The notes beneath the pieces were generated by a model. That model was not told the DNA's origin and made no database searches. It worked only from the letters and a program-made list of their open reading frames with translations. This document shows positions 40,746 to 48,603 of a DNA stretch of 64,000 nucleotides, piece by piece; the stretch's first letter is position 1, and each line of letters starts with the position of its first letter. Source of the stretch: Paraburkholderia sp. FT54 (GTDB taxonomy: Bacteria; Pseudomonadota; Gammaproteobacteria; Burkholderiales; Burkholderiaceae); the NCBI RefSeq assembly GCF_031585635.1, contig NZ_CP134195.1, positions 1,550,001-1,614,000 of the forward strand. The letters are read 5' to 3'. Position numbers and translations under genes: made by a program.

Positions 40746-41795
40746 ATGGCAACGGCCACGAAGACGCCGGCTAAACGAGCCGCGTCTCAAACAAACGCAG
40801 CAACCGCGGCAAAGTCGACACGCACGTCGGCTCGCACGGGCAGCGGCGCGGTAGGGAAAGCATCGTCGAAAGCCGCCGGGGTGGCGGCCAAGAGCGCAGC
40901 GGGCGCAGCGAAAAAAACCACCGTGCAGCGCGCGCTCAACGGCGCGTCGGCCCATGCGCCGCTCGTGAAGCGTGCGAAGGCGTCGCGTGCGAAGAGCAAT
41001 GGCGTCTTGCCGGCTGAACTGGCCGGCGACGTGCAGGAGCTCGCCCGCGTAACGGGTGAGGGGCACGAAGGCGAAGTCGTGCGCAAGACGCGCGCGTCCG
41101 CAACCACGGGCGGCGAAGCTGCGAGCGCGAGCGAAGTCGCGGTGCCGGTGCAGATCGGCGGTCTTACGCCTGAAGTCACGCGTCCGGCCTATTGGGACAA
41201 GGCGTGTGCCGATCTCGTCAAGCGCGATCGCATTCTGAAGAAGCTGATTCCGAAGTTCGGCCCGGTGCATCTGCTGAGCCGCGGCGATCCGTTCGTCACG
41301 CTCGCGCGTTCAGTGGTCGGCCAGCAGATTTCGGTTGCGTCCGCACAAGCCGCCTGGGCGAAGGTCGAGGCCGCCTGTCCGAAGCTGGTGCCGCAGCAGT
41401 TCATCAAGCTCGGTCTGGACAAGCTGACCACGTGCGGACTGTCCAAGCGTAAGGCCGAGTACGTGCTCGATCTCGCGCAGCATTTCGTGTCGGGTGCGTT
41501 GCATGTCGGCAAATGGACGTCGATGGAAGACGAGGCGGTGATCGCCGAACTCACGCAGATTCGCGGCATCGGCCGCTGGACGGCGGAGATGTTCCTGATC
41601 TTCAACCTCTCGCGCCCCGACGTCCTGCCGCTCGACGACCTCGGCCTGATCCGCGCGATCAGCGTCAACTACTTCAGCGGCGAACCGGTTACGCGCAGCG
41701 AAGCGCGCGAGGTCGCCGCCAACTGGGAGCCGTGGCGCACTGTCGCCACCTGGTATATGTGGCGTAGTCTTGACCCGTTGCCGGTCGACTACTGA
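40746..41795 (+). CDS. AlkA-like DNA-3-methyladenine glycosylase II with basic N-terminal tail
   Basis: 349 residues. The catalytic part begins near 140 ('RPAYWDKACADLVKRDRILK') and is an HhH-GPD glycosylase: helix-hairpin-helix 'LTQIRGIGRWTAEMFLIF' (~268-285) and the general-base Asp in 'VLPLDDLGLIRAI' (~294). It removes alkylated bases as the first step of base excision repair. The N-terminal ~140 residues are Lys/Ala/Ser/Thr-rich ('KTPAKRAASQTNAATAAKS', 'KSAAGAAKKTTVQRALNG'), resembling histone H1-type tails, and are not part of the usual enzyme. A GGAGG Shine-Dalgarno lies directly upstream. It is followed by accA. Confidence 0.9.
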   Translation: MATATKTPAKRAASQTNAATAAKSTRTSARTGSGAVGKASSKAAGVAAKSAAGAAKKTTVQRALNGASAHAPLVKRAKASRAKSNGVLPAELAGDVQELARVTGEGHEGEVVRKTRASATTGGEAASASEVAVPVQIGGLTPEVTRPAYWDKACADLVKRDRILKKLIPKFGPVHLLSRGDPFVTLARSVVGQQISVASAQAAWAKVEAACPKLVPQQFIKLGLDKLTTCGLSKRKAEYVLDLAQHFVSGALHVGKWTSMEDEAVIAELTQIRGIGRWTAEMFLIFNLSRPDVLPLDDLGLIRAISVNYFSGEPVTRSEAREVAANWEPWRTVATWYMWRSLDPLPVDY

Positions 41796-41810
41796 ACAAG
41801 AAGAGACGGG

Positions 41811-41865
41811 ACCATCTCAAAAGCTATTAATGTTAAAAATTGATAGTTGCGAGATGGTTTTGACA
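41811..41865 (+). repeat. Inverted repeat and possible terminator/promoter between alkA and accA
   Basis: ACCATCTC (41811-41818) pairs perfectly with GAGATGGT (41851-41858). Inner CTAT/ATAG pairing shortens the loop, and TTTT follows. This could terminate the glycosylase mRNA. TTGACA (41860-41865) overlaps the T-run, with TAGAAT at 41880-41885, but the 14-nt spacer is short for a standard promoter. Confidence 0.5.
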
Positions 41866-41918
41866 TTGGCGCGCGCGGTTAGAATACGCGCTGCCGGTAA
41901 GTCCAAGGATTACAACCA

Positions 41919-42890
41919 ATGAAGACCACCTTTCTGGATTTCGAGCAGCCGATCGCTGAACTCGAAGCGAAGATCGAAGAATTGCGCTTCGTGCAGGACG
42001 ATTCGGCCGTCGATATTTCGGAAGAGATCGAGCGGCTGTCCAAGAAGAGTCAACAGCTCACCAAAGATCTGTACGCGAACCTCACGCCGTGGCAGGTTTC
42101 GCAAATCGCCCGTCATCCGCAACGCCCGTACACGTTCGACTACGTGAACGAGCTGTTCACCGATTTCCACGAACTGCACGGCGACCGCAACTACGCGGAC
42201 GACCTGTCGATCGTCGGCGGCCTCGCGCGTTTCAATGGCCAGGCATGCATGGTGATCGGCCATCAGAAGGGCCGCGACACGAAGGAGCGCGCGCTGCGCA
42301 ACTTCGGCATGCCGCGTCCGGAAGGCTATCGCAAGGCCGAACGTCTGATGCGTCTCGCCGAAAAATTCGGCTTGCCGATTTTCACGTTCATCGACACGCC
42401 GGGCGCGTACCCGGGCATCGGCGCGGAAGAGCGCGGCCAGTCGGAAGCGATCGGCCGCAATCTGTATGTGATGGCCGAACTGAAAACGCCGCTGATCGCG
42501 ACGATCATCGGCGAGGGCGGTTCGGGCGGCGCGTTGGCCATTGCAGTTGGCGACAGCGTGCTGATGCTGCAATTCTCGACCTATTCGGTGATCTCGCCGG
42601 AAGGCTGCGCATCGATTCTCTGGAAGAGCGCCGCGAAAGCGCCGGAAGCCGCGGAAGCGCTCGGCCTGACCGCGCACCGCCTGAAGGCGCTCGGCCTGAT
42701 CGACAAGATCGTCAACGAGCCGCTGGGCGGCGCGCATCGCGATCCGAAGGGCATGGCCGCCATGTTGCGCCGTGCGCTCGCCGATTCGCTGCGCCAGTTC
42801 CAGGGCATGAGCATCAACGACCTGCGTCAACGCCGTTTCGAACGGCTGATGTCGTACGGCAAGTTCAAGGAAACGACGCCGGGTGCCTAA
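41919..42890 (+). CDS. accA: Acetyl-CoA carboxylase carboxyltransferase subunit alpha
   Basis: With AccD it transfers CO2 from biotin to acetyl-CoA, committing carbon to fatty acid synthesis. 323 residues, full length. N-terminal '[18 protein letters not shown]', the crotonase-like core with '[18 protein letters not shown]', '[20 protein letters not shown]' and '[15 protein letters not shown]', which form the oxyanion and CoA sites. The C-terminal end is '[11 protein letters not shown]'. An AAGGA Shine-Dalgarno is well placed. tilS follows within 49 nt; accA-tilS is a conserved neighbourhood in beta-proteobacteria. Confidence 0.97.
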   Translation: MKTTFLDFEQPIAELEAKIEELRFVQDDSAVDISEEIERLSKKSQQLTKDLYANLTPWQVSQIARHPQRPYTFDYVNELFTDFHELHGDRNYADDLSIVGGLARFNGQACMVIGHQKGRDTKERALRNFGMPRPEGYRKAERLMRLAEKFGLPIFTFIDTPGAYPGIGAEERGQSEAIGRNLYVMAELKTPLIATIIGEGGSGGALAIAVGDSVLMLQFSTYSVISPEGCASILWKSAAKAPEAAEALGLTAHRLKALGLIDKIVNEPLGGAHRDPKGMAAMLRRALADSLRQFQGMSINDLRQRRFERLMSYGKFKETTPGA

Positions 42891-42938
42891 GCCCGCGCGC
42901 GTTCTCTTTCGTCGTTCGGCGCCCAGCGCGCGAGCAAC

Positions 42939-44375
42939 GTGACTTCCACCGCCGATACGCCCGCCGACCGCCTCGTTCTCGAGGCGGTCGGCTTTTCGTT
43001 GTCTACATCTCCCGCTAACTCGCGTATTGCGATTGCGTTCAGTGGCGGCGTGGATTCGAGTGTGTTGCTCGATGCCGCGGTGCGTGTCGCGGGCGCCTCG
43101 CGTTGCATCGCGCTGCATGTGCATCATGGGCTGAGTGCTCATGCCGATGCGTGGCTCGCGCATTGCGAGGCGTTTGCGCTTGAGCGTGGCGTCGAGTTTG
43201 CGGCACAGCGCGTCGAGGTGTCGTGTGACGCGGGTGTGAGCGTGGAGGCCGCCGCGCGCGACGCGCGTTATCGCGCGCTGGACGGCATGTGCGCGTCGCG
43301 CGATATCGCCACGCTGTGGCTCGCGCAACATGCGGACGATCAGGCGGAAACCGTGCTGTTGCAATTGCTCCGAGGCGCCGGTCTCGCGGGCCTTGCCGCG
43401 ATGGCGCCCGAGTATTTGCCGGCGGGCGCGTCGGCGACGCGCGTGCGGCCTTTGCTTCATCTGCTGCGCGCGCAACTCGAGCAATACGCGAGCGAGCGCG
43501 CGTTGCGCTGGATCGACGACGAGTCGAACGCGGATACACGCTACGCGCGCAATGCGTTGCGCCACGAGGTGGCGCCGGCGCTGGCCGTCCACTTTCCCGG
43601 GTTTCGCGATGCGCTCGCGCGCACGGCGGCGCACGCGGCGTCGGCGCAGCGTTTGCTCGATGCGCTTGCACGCATCGATATGGGAGAAGCGTCACGCGAC
43701 GAAGGGCGCGCTCTATCGCACGATGCATTGCTCGCGCTCGGCGACGACCGCGCGCTCAACCTGATGCGCTACTGGATGCGCACGTTGGGCCTTGTCGCTG
43801 CCTCCAGCGCGCGTCTTGGCGATGCGCTGCGTCAGCTGCGCGAGATCGGCGCGGCAGGCGAGGGCCATGGCCTGCGTATCGATCATGCGGGTCATGCGTT
43901 GCGCAGCTATCGCGGCCTCGTGTATTGGGAAACAGGCGACAGCAGCGAGCCCGCCGACGAGACCGCGCTCGCCGCGCGCGCGGTCAGCGAACTCGCGTGG
44001 CAGGGCGAATCGATCTGGCGCTTGCCGCAATGGCGCGGCACTTTCATATTCGTCGACGCGAGCGCGGCCGCAGGCGACTCCGGCACGATTCCCGCGGGCG
44101 TCTTGCAACGCGCTGTGTTGAGCGCACGTTCACGCAGCGGCGGCGAACGGATGCGCACGAGCGAAGCGCGCAATGCGCCGAGCCGCACGCTGAAAAACCT
44201 GTTTCAGGAGCGCGGTATTCCCGCATGGAAACGCGACGTGCCGCTGCTCTACATCGGCGACGATCTGCTGTTCGTGCCCTTGCTCGGGGTCAATCGCGCA
44301 GTGTTGCCGGATCAGGTCGACGAGGGCGAATCGCGCGTCAAGATCATCTGGCGCGAGGATTTGCTGATCGCCTGA
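42939..44375 (+). CDS. tilS: tRNA(Ile)-lysidine synthetase TilS
   Basis: Modifies C34 of tRNA-Ile(CAU) to lysidine so that it reads AUA. 478 residues from a GTG start. The PP-loop 'IAFSGGVDSSVLLDAA' is at ~31. The conserved 'WLAQHADDQAETVLLQLLRG' and '[18 protein letters not shown]' regions follow, and 'RWIDDESNADTRYARNALRH' is diagnostic of TilS. The C-terminal domain ('RTLKNLFQERGIPAWKR') contacts the acceptor stem. The start is inexact because GTG at 42939 has little Shine-Dalgarno support. A 12-bp palindrome begins immediately after the stop. Confidence 0.95.
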   Translation: MTSTADTPADRLVLEAVGFSLSTSPANSRIAIAFSGGVDSSVLLDAAVRVAGASRCIALHVHHGLSAHADAWLAHCEAFALERGVEFAAQRVEVSCDAGVSVEAAARDARYRALDGMCASRDIATLWLAQHADDQAETVLLQLLRGAGLAGLAAMAPEYLPAGASATRVRPLLHLLRAQLEQYASERALRWIDDESNADTRYARNALRHEVAPALAVHFPGFRDALARTAAHAASAQRLLDALARIDMGEASRDEGRALSHDALLALGDDRALNLMRYWMRTLGLVAASSARLGDALRQLREIGAAGEGHGLRIDHAGHALRSYRGLVYWETGDSSEPADETALAARAVSELAWQGESIWRLPQWRGTFIFVDASAAAGDSGTIPAGVLQRAVLSARSRSGGERMRTSEARNAPSRTLKNLFQERGIPAWKRDVPLLYIGDDLLFVPLLGVNRAVLPDQVDEGESRVKIIWREDLLIA

Positions 44376-44759
44376 CCGACCGGTCGGACACTTGGATTAC
44401 CTGAGCGGTGAATCTGGAAACAGGGCGCAAATTTGCATGAAACAAGCCTTTGCAGCCGTTATTCAGCGCGTTTCGATGGCCTTTTCGGCTTGTCTTTTTG
44501 CGCTCGATCGGGTACGTTAACTTGTTTGCCCGACCCGATTTCGCCGTCGCTTTTGTCAATGTTGTCGGTTTGCGATCGTGATCCGTCGTTTCCGGTAAGC
44601 CATCAGCGATCATTCCCGGGCAAATCCGCGCGTGCTGCACGCGTGCTGCATCTACGCCGCCACACACTCTGCCGTCGTTCACAAGACGCTGCGCTCCTGT
44701 GCTTTTGTGCGGTCGTCTCCAGCGCGCCAGCGCGGTTTCTCCTCCAGTTCAGAACGACA
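44376..44759. other. Intergenic leader between tilS and lysC
   Basis: 384 bp without a gene. The frame that feeds lysC is open from 44433, but its codons look unlike any aspartokinase N-terminus. The one clear element is the perfect 12-bp palindrome CCGACCGGTCGG at 44376-44387, directly after the tilS stop. No T-run follows, so it is not an obvious terminator. The length leaves room for a lysC promoter and leader, but I see no lysine riboswitch fold. Confidence 0.4.
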
Positions 44760-46010
44760 ATGGCACTCATCGTACACAAATACGGCGGCACCTCGATGGG
44801 CTCGGTCGAGCGCATCAAGAACGTCGCCAAGCGCGTCGCGAAATGGCACAAGGCTGGCCACAAGATGGTCGTCGTGCCGTCGGCGATGTCCGGCGAAACC
44901 AACCGCTTGCTCGGTCTCGCGAAAGAAATCACAAGCCAGCCGAGCCCGCGCGAACTCGACATGATCGCCGCCACGGGCGAGCAGGTCAGCTCGGGGCTGC
45001 TCGCCATCGCGCTGCAGGAAGCCGGCGTCGAGGCGGTCAGCTACGCCGGTTGGCAAGTGCCGGTCAAAACGGATAGCGCGTTCACGAAAGCGCGTATCAG
45101 CGAAATCGACGGTGAGCGCGTGCTGCGCGATCTCGACGCAGGCAGGGTGGTGGTGATCACCGGCTTCCAGGGCATCGATCCCGACGGCCACATCACTACG
45201 CTCGGCCGTGGCGGTTCGGATACCTCGGCGGTTGCGGTCGCGGCTGCGTTGAAGGCCGATGAATGCCTGATTTACACGGACGTCGACGGGGTCTACACGA
45301 CCGACCCGCGCGTAGTGGAAGAAGCGCGCCGGCTCGATCGCGTGACGTTCGAAGAAATGCTGGAAATGGCGAGCCTGGGTTCGAAGGTGCTGCAGATCCG
45401 CTCGGTGGAATTCGCCGGCAAATATCAGGTGAAGACACGCGTGTTGTCGAGCCTGACCGATCCGCTGATACCGCTCGACGCTGAAATGAAGTCGGGCACC
45501 CTGATTACTTTTGAAGAAGACGAGACCATGGAAAAAGCAGTCATCTCGGGCATCGCGTTTCAGCGCGACGAAGCTCGCATCGCCGTGATGGGTGTGCCCG
45601 ACAAGCCGGGCATCGCGTATCAGATTCTCGGCCCGGTGGCGGACGCGAATATCGACGTCGACATGATCATCCAGAACCAGAGCGTGGAAGGCAAGACGGC
45701 GTTCACATTCACGGTCGGCCGCGGCGACTATCAGCACGCCATGGACATCCTCACGGGCCAGGTGAAGGGTCATGTGCAGGCCGAGCAGGTGCTGGGCGAT
45801 CCGAAGGTGTCGAAGGTCTCGGTGGTCGGTGTCGGCATGCGCTCGCACGTCGGGATCGCGAGCACGATGTTCCGCACGCTGTCGGAAGAGGGCATCAACA
45901 TCCAGATGATCTCGACGTCCGAAATCAAGATCTCTGTGCTGATCGACGAGAAGTACATGGAGCTCGCCGTGCGCGCGCTGCATAAGGCCTTCGAGCTGGA
46001 TCAAGCGTAA
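44760..46010 (+). CDS. lysC: Aspartate kinase (monofunctional)
   Basis: Phosphorylates aspartate at the entry to lysine, threonine and methionine synthesis. 416 residues from the ATG at 44760. Amino-acid kinase domain: 'VHKYGGTSMGSVERIKNVAK' at ~5, 'SAMSGETNRLLGLAKE', 'GRGGSDTSAVAVAAAL' and 'YTDVDGVYTTDPRVV'. Two ACT domains follow (~265-416; 'VMGVPDKPGIAYQILGPVAD', 'GVGMRSHVGIASTMFRTL'), the site of lysine/threonine feedback. Size and lack of a homoserine dehydrogenase part mark the monofunctional type common in Burkholderia. It is followed by the tRNA-Ser gene. Confidence 0.97.
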   Translation: MALIVHKYGGTSMGSVERIKNVAKRVAKWHKAGHKMVVVPSAMSGETNRLLGLAKEITSQPSPRELDMIAATGEQVSSGLLAIALQEAGVEAVSYAGWQVPVKTDSAFTKARISEIDGERVLRDLDAGRVVVITGFQGIDPDGHITTLGRGGSDTSAVAVAAALKADECLIYTDVDGVYTTDPRVVEEARRLDRVTFEEMLEMASLGSKVLQIRSVEFAGKYQVKTRVLSSLTDPLIPLDAEMKSGTLITFEEDETMEKAVISGIAFQRDEARIAVMGVPDKPGIAYQILGPVADANIDVDMIIQNQSVEGKTAFTFTVGRGDYQHAMDILTGQVKGHVQAEQVLGDPKVSKVSVVGVGMRSHVGIASTMFRTLSEEGINIQMISTSEIKISVLIDEKYMELAVRALHKAFELDQA

Positions 46011-46120
46011 TTTGCTTCGAACAGCGGGGTGGACAGGAGCGCTCCGTTTGTTTTGTGTGGCCGAGGTGAATGAATTGCGTCGTCAGTGACGAAACTGGCA
46101 CAAAAAGTGTTCACGAGACA

Positions 46121-46149
46121 TTGACCTTCGCGGTGCGGCCCGCTATTAT
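46121..46149 (+). promoter_or_regulatory. Promoter of tRNA-Ser
   Basis: TTGACC (46121-46126), a 17-nt spacer and TATTAT (46144-46149). Very near sigma-70 consensus, placed 42 bp before the mature tRNA start. Confidence 0.8.
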
Positions 46150-46191
46150 CTTGGCTTCGTCGCGCTGACTCCCTGCGCGACCGAAAGTTTG

Positions 46192-46285
46192 GGAGACGTG
46201 GCCGAGAGGTCGAAGGCACTCCCCTGCTAAGGGAGCATCTGGGCCAAAACCTGGATCGAGGGTTCGAATCCCTCCGTCTCCGCCA
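46192..46285 (+). tRNA. tRNA-Ser (anticodon GCT)
   Basis: 94-nt class II tRNA with a long variable arm, as expected for Ser. The acceptor stem GGAGACG / CGTCTCC is perfect. Anticodon GCT at 46226-46228 sits between CTCCC and GGGAG stems, the T-arm has GTTCGAATC, and the CCA end is encoded. It reads AGC/AGU. It has its own promoter and terminator. Confidence 0.97.
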
Positions 46286-46296
46286 GCAGTGGCGGC

Positions 46297-46336
46297 AAAC
46301 CCCGCAGAGTTCAGGCTCTGCGGGGTTTTGTTTTTT
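46297..46336 (+). terminator. Intrinsic terminator of tRNA-Ser
   Basis: 13-bp perfect stem AAACCCCGCAGAG / CTCTGCGGGGTTT with a TTCAGG loop and a T-rich tail (46326-46336), 11 nt past the tRNA 3' end. Confidence 0.9.
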
Positions 46337-46514
46337 GGGGTGTCGCAATTGCGGTGTCTTTCCACTTGCCGCGAGACTGATAGGGCCTTGCCTCGTCATT
46401 CCGGCGACGACCCGACCAGACTTCGAGCGTGAAGACACGACGTCAGTATGCCTTGCTCTTGTTTCCGCGATTGACCGCCGCTGTTGGACCTCATCCGCCC
46501 ACTGCAACCAACAT

Positions 46515-46676
46515 TTAGCTCAGCTTGTAAATCGCCGCTGCCGTGTCATGCAAGAGTATTCGCTGTTCCGAAAGACTGAATTGCGCTATCGCCTCGAAGT
46601 ACGCGCGATGGAGCTGTTCGAGGCCGCAGGCGAGCTTGCTGATCGGCATATGACTGGCGAACATGCACCACGCTCG
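46515..46676 (-). pseudogene. Amidohydrolase (COG3618-type) C-terminal remnant
   Basis: A 53-codon open stretch on the minus strand ends in TAA at 46515. It reads like the last ~50 residues of a TIM-barrel amidohydrolase: 'WCMFASHMPISKLACGLEQL' followed by 'AYFEAIAQFSLSEQRILLHD' and 'TAAAIYKLS'. In intact relatives this part follows ~230 residues of barrel with metal ligands. Here the sequence upstream of it is a porin fragment in other frames, with no barrel. There is no start signal of its own. I take it as a gene end left by a deletion that joined it to the neighbouring porin. Family placement is by remembered pattern. Confidence 0.6.
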
Positions 46677-46680
46677 TCGC

Positions 46681-47059
46681 CATGTCCTTCAGCTTCACGT
46701 AGCCCCGCTGCGACCGCGAGCGGCTTGTAGTCGTAGCGAAACGCCGCGCTGAAATCGCCGCCATTGGCCACGTCTCCCGGCACGCCACAAGCCGTATTGC
46801 GCGCTAAATTGCGGACCCGCGACGTTCGGCCACAGATAGGCAACCGAATCGTTGAAACGCAGCGTGGTGTCGAGCGCGTCGACATCGTCTGGGTGGGCGC
46901 CGGTTGCGCCGGTCAGCACGCCCTTCGGCCAGAGCGCGCCGACCATCTGGGAGTAGGGCGTGTATTGGCGGCCAAGCGTGACCGTCTCCCGTATCGATCG
47001 TTGCTGAGTCAGATTTACGCTTGCCGATTGAACAGGCAAGCCGCCGCTTCTTCACCAAA
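46681..47059 (-). pseudogene. Gram-negative porin remnant, frameshifted
   Basis: Read on the minus strand, porin-like segments appear in order but in different frames. First 'FGEEAAACLFNRQA' is followed by two in-frame stops where family proteins have 'WIG', then 'LSNDRYG'. A shift near 46985 gives 'TVTLGRQYTPYSQMVGALWP' and 'VDALDTTLRFNDSVAYLWP' down to 'QFSAQYGL'. A shift near 46795 gives 'PGDVANGGDFSAAFRYDYKP', and a third near 46710 gives 'GYVKLKDM'. These are consecutive strands of a Burkholderia-type trimeric porin. Both ends are missing. At least three indels and two stops make it non-functional. Confidence 0.7.
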
Positions 47060-47195
47060 CCATGTCCAATGTAACGAGACGTAACCGCGCGGTCGTGCGG
47101 GCGATGTTATGCATCAGTTATTACAAAGTTGAAATACGCGGAGCGACGCCTTGCGCTATATTCCCGCCAACAACACATCTTCTAAAGGGTGATCG

Positions 47196-47543
47196 ATGAA
47201 GTCCGCTCGTCTTGTTCCACTTCTGATTGGGATTTTCGCGTTGGGTGCGTCGGGTGCTGCAATGGCCGGCGGCCTCAATGTTGGTGTCAACATCGGCATT
47301 CCGGCACCGGTCTACGTCGCGCCGGCGCCGGTTTATGCACCGCCGCCGCCGCCTCCGCCGCCGGTCGTCTATCAACCGGCCCCCGTGTACTACGGCGGCC
47401 CGGCAATCGTGATCGGCTGGCATGGCGACCGCTACTGGGACGGCCGCCGCTACTGGGCGCGCGATGACTGGTATCGCCATCATCCCCCGGGCCATTACAA
47501 CTACGGCCACGACCATTACGATAATCACCGCGGCTGGCACTAA
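47196..47543 (+). CDS. Small exported Pro/Tyr/His-rich protein, function unknown
   Basis: 115 residues with a standard signal peptide ('SARLVPLLIGIFALGASGAA', cut after AMA). The mature part starts with Gly/Val-rich 'GGLNVGVNIGIPAPVYVAPA', runs into a polyproline block ('YAPPPPPPPPVVYQPAPVY') and ends in an aromatic/His-rich stretch ('WHGDRYWDGRRYW', 'YRHHPPGHYNYGHDHY'). Such proteins are abundant in Burkholderiaceae with no known role. The His/Tyr-rich tail could bind metals, which is inference only. A TAAAGGGTG Shine-Dalgarno precedes the ATG. A bidirectional terminator follows. Confidence 0.8.
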   Translation: MKSARLVPLLIGIFALGASGAAMAGGLNVGVNIGIPAPVYVAPAPVYAPPPPPPPPVVYQPAPVYYGGPAIVIGWHGDRYWDGRRYWARDDWYRHHPPGHYNYGHDHYDNHRGWH

Positions 47544-47582
47544 GCGTCCAGACTGCAGTAGATCGAATCACGCAGTCGAAGA

Positions 47583-47607
47583 AAAACCGCCCGGCAGGGC
47601 GGTTTTC
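47583..47607. terminator. Bidirectional terminator between the small exported gene and fabI
   Basis: AAAACCGCCC-GGCA-GGGCGGTTTT: a perfect 10-bp stem with A/T flanks on both sides, between convergent genes. Confidence 0.9.
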
Positions 47608-47685
47608 TATTGGGCCTCTGCAACGACACGCGCACAAAACGCAGCGGCGCGACTTGAGCACCGCCCGCTCACGCGAAAGACACGC

Positions 47686-48477
47686 TCACTCCGACACCGC
47701 GGCCATACCGCCCACTACCGCATTAAAACCGCTATCGACGTGCACGATCTCCGCCGTCACGCCGGCCGCCAGATCCGACAGCAGGAACGCCGCCGTGTTG
47801 CCGACCTGTTCGATCGTCACGTTGCGCCTGAGCGGTGCGTTCTGTTCGACGAACTCGAGAATCTTGCCGAAGCCCTTGATGCCGCTCGCGGCGAGGGTCT
47901 TGATCGGGCCCGCCGAAATGCCGTTGACGCGCACGCCTTTCGCCCCGAGTGAGACCGCCAGATAACGCACGCTCGCTTCGAGCGAAGCCTTGGCGAGACC
48001 CATGGTGTTGTAGTTCGGAATCGCGCGCTCGGCGCCGAGGTAGCTCAGCGTGAGCAACGACGCGTCCGGCGTGAACATGGATTGCGCGGCCTTCGCGAGC
48101 GCCGGGAAACTGTACGCGGAGATATCGTGCGCGATGCGAAAATTTTCGCGCGTCATGCCGTCGAGGAAATCGCCGGCAATCGCCTCGCGCGGCGCAAAGC
48201 CGATCGAGTGAACGAGACCGTCGAGGCCGTCCCAGCGTTGCTTGAGCGAAGCGAAGAGGGCGTCGATCTGCGCGTCGTCGGCAACGTCGCAGGGGAACAC
48301 CAGGTCGCTACCGAACTCGGTCGCGAACTCGGTGATGCGGTCCTTGAAGCGCTCGCCAACATAGGTGAATGCCAGTTCGGCGCCTTCGCGCCTGCAGGCC
48401 TGCGCGATGCCGTAGGCAATCGAACGGTTCGACAACAAGCCGGTCAGCAGGATACGTTTGCCAGCGAGGAAGCCCAT
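47686..48477 (-). CDS. fabI: Enoyl-ACP reductase FabI (NADH)
   Basis: Last reductive step of each fatty acid elongation cycle; target of triclosan and diazaborines. 263 residues from the ATG at 48477, with AGGAG upstream. Short-chain dehydrogenase fold with the FabI-type nucleotide loop '[19 protein letters not shown]', 'PCDVADD', '[19 protein letters not shown]' and the catalytic Tyr-x6-Lys in '[19 protein letters not shown]'. Length and motifs are of the classical FabI, not FabV or FabL. It is transcribed away from the yejABEF operon. Confidence 0.96.
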   Translation of the reverse strand: MGFLAGKRILLTGLLSNRSIAYGIAQACRREGAELAFTYVGERFKDRITEFATEFGSDLVFPCDVADDAQIDALFASLKQRWDGLDGLVHSIGFAPREAIAGDFLDGMTRENFRIAHDISAYSFPALAKAAQSMFTPDASLLTLSYLGAERAIPNYNTMGLAKASLEASVRYLAVSLGAKGVRVNGISAGPIKTLAASGIKGFGKILEFVEQNAPLRRNVTIEQVGNTAAFLLSDLAAGVTAEIVHVDSGFNAVVGGMAAVSE

Positions 48478-48603
48478 GGAATCTCCTGATCGGTTCGGCG
48501 CGCCGCGCACGTCGACACTGTGCGCAACGGACGTGCGGATCGCGCGGGTTTATTGGGTAGAATTCTCTCACACTGCAATTGTTCACTGATCAACAAGGCC
48601 CCT

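Noticed and set aside
41910..43634. 574-codon antisense frame over accA and tilS
   Set aside because: Shadow of well-supported genes, same compositional artefact.
46001..46507. Minus-strand frame through tRNA-Ser containing 'RRRDSNPRSRFW'
   Set aside because: Classic false protein from reading the complement of a tRNA gene. It crosses the tRNA and its terminator.
48520..48603. Earlier in-frame start for yejA
   Set aside because: It lengthens an already long leader. The ATG at 48604 has AAGG upstream.
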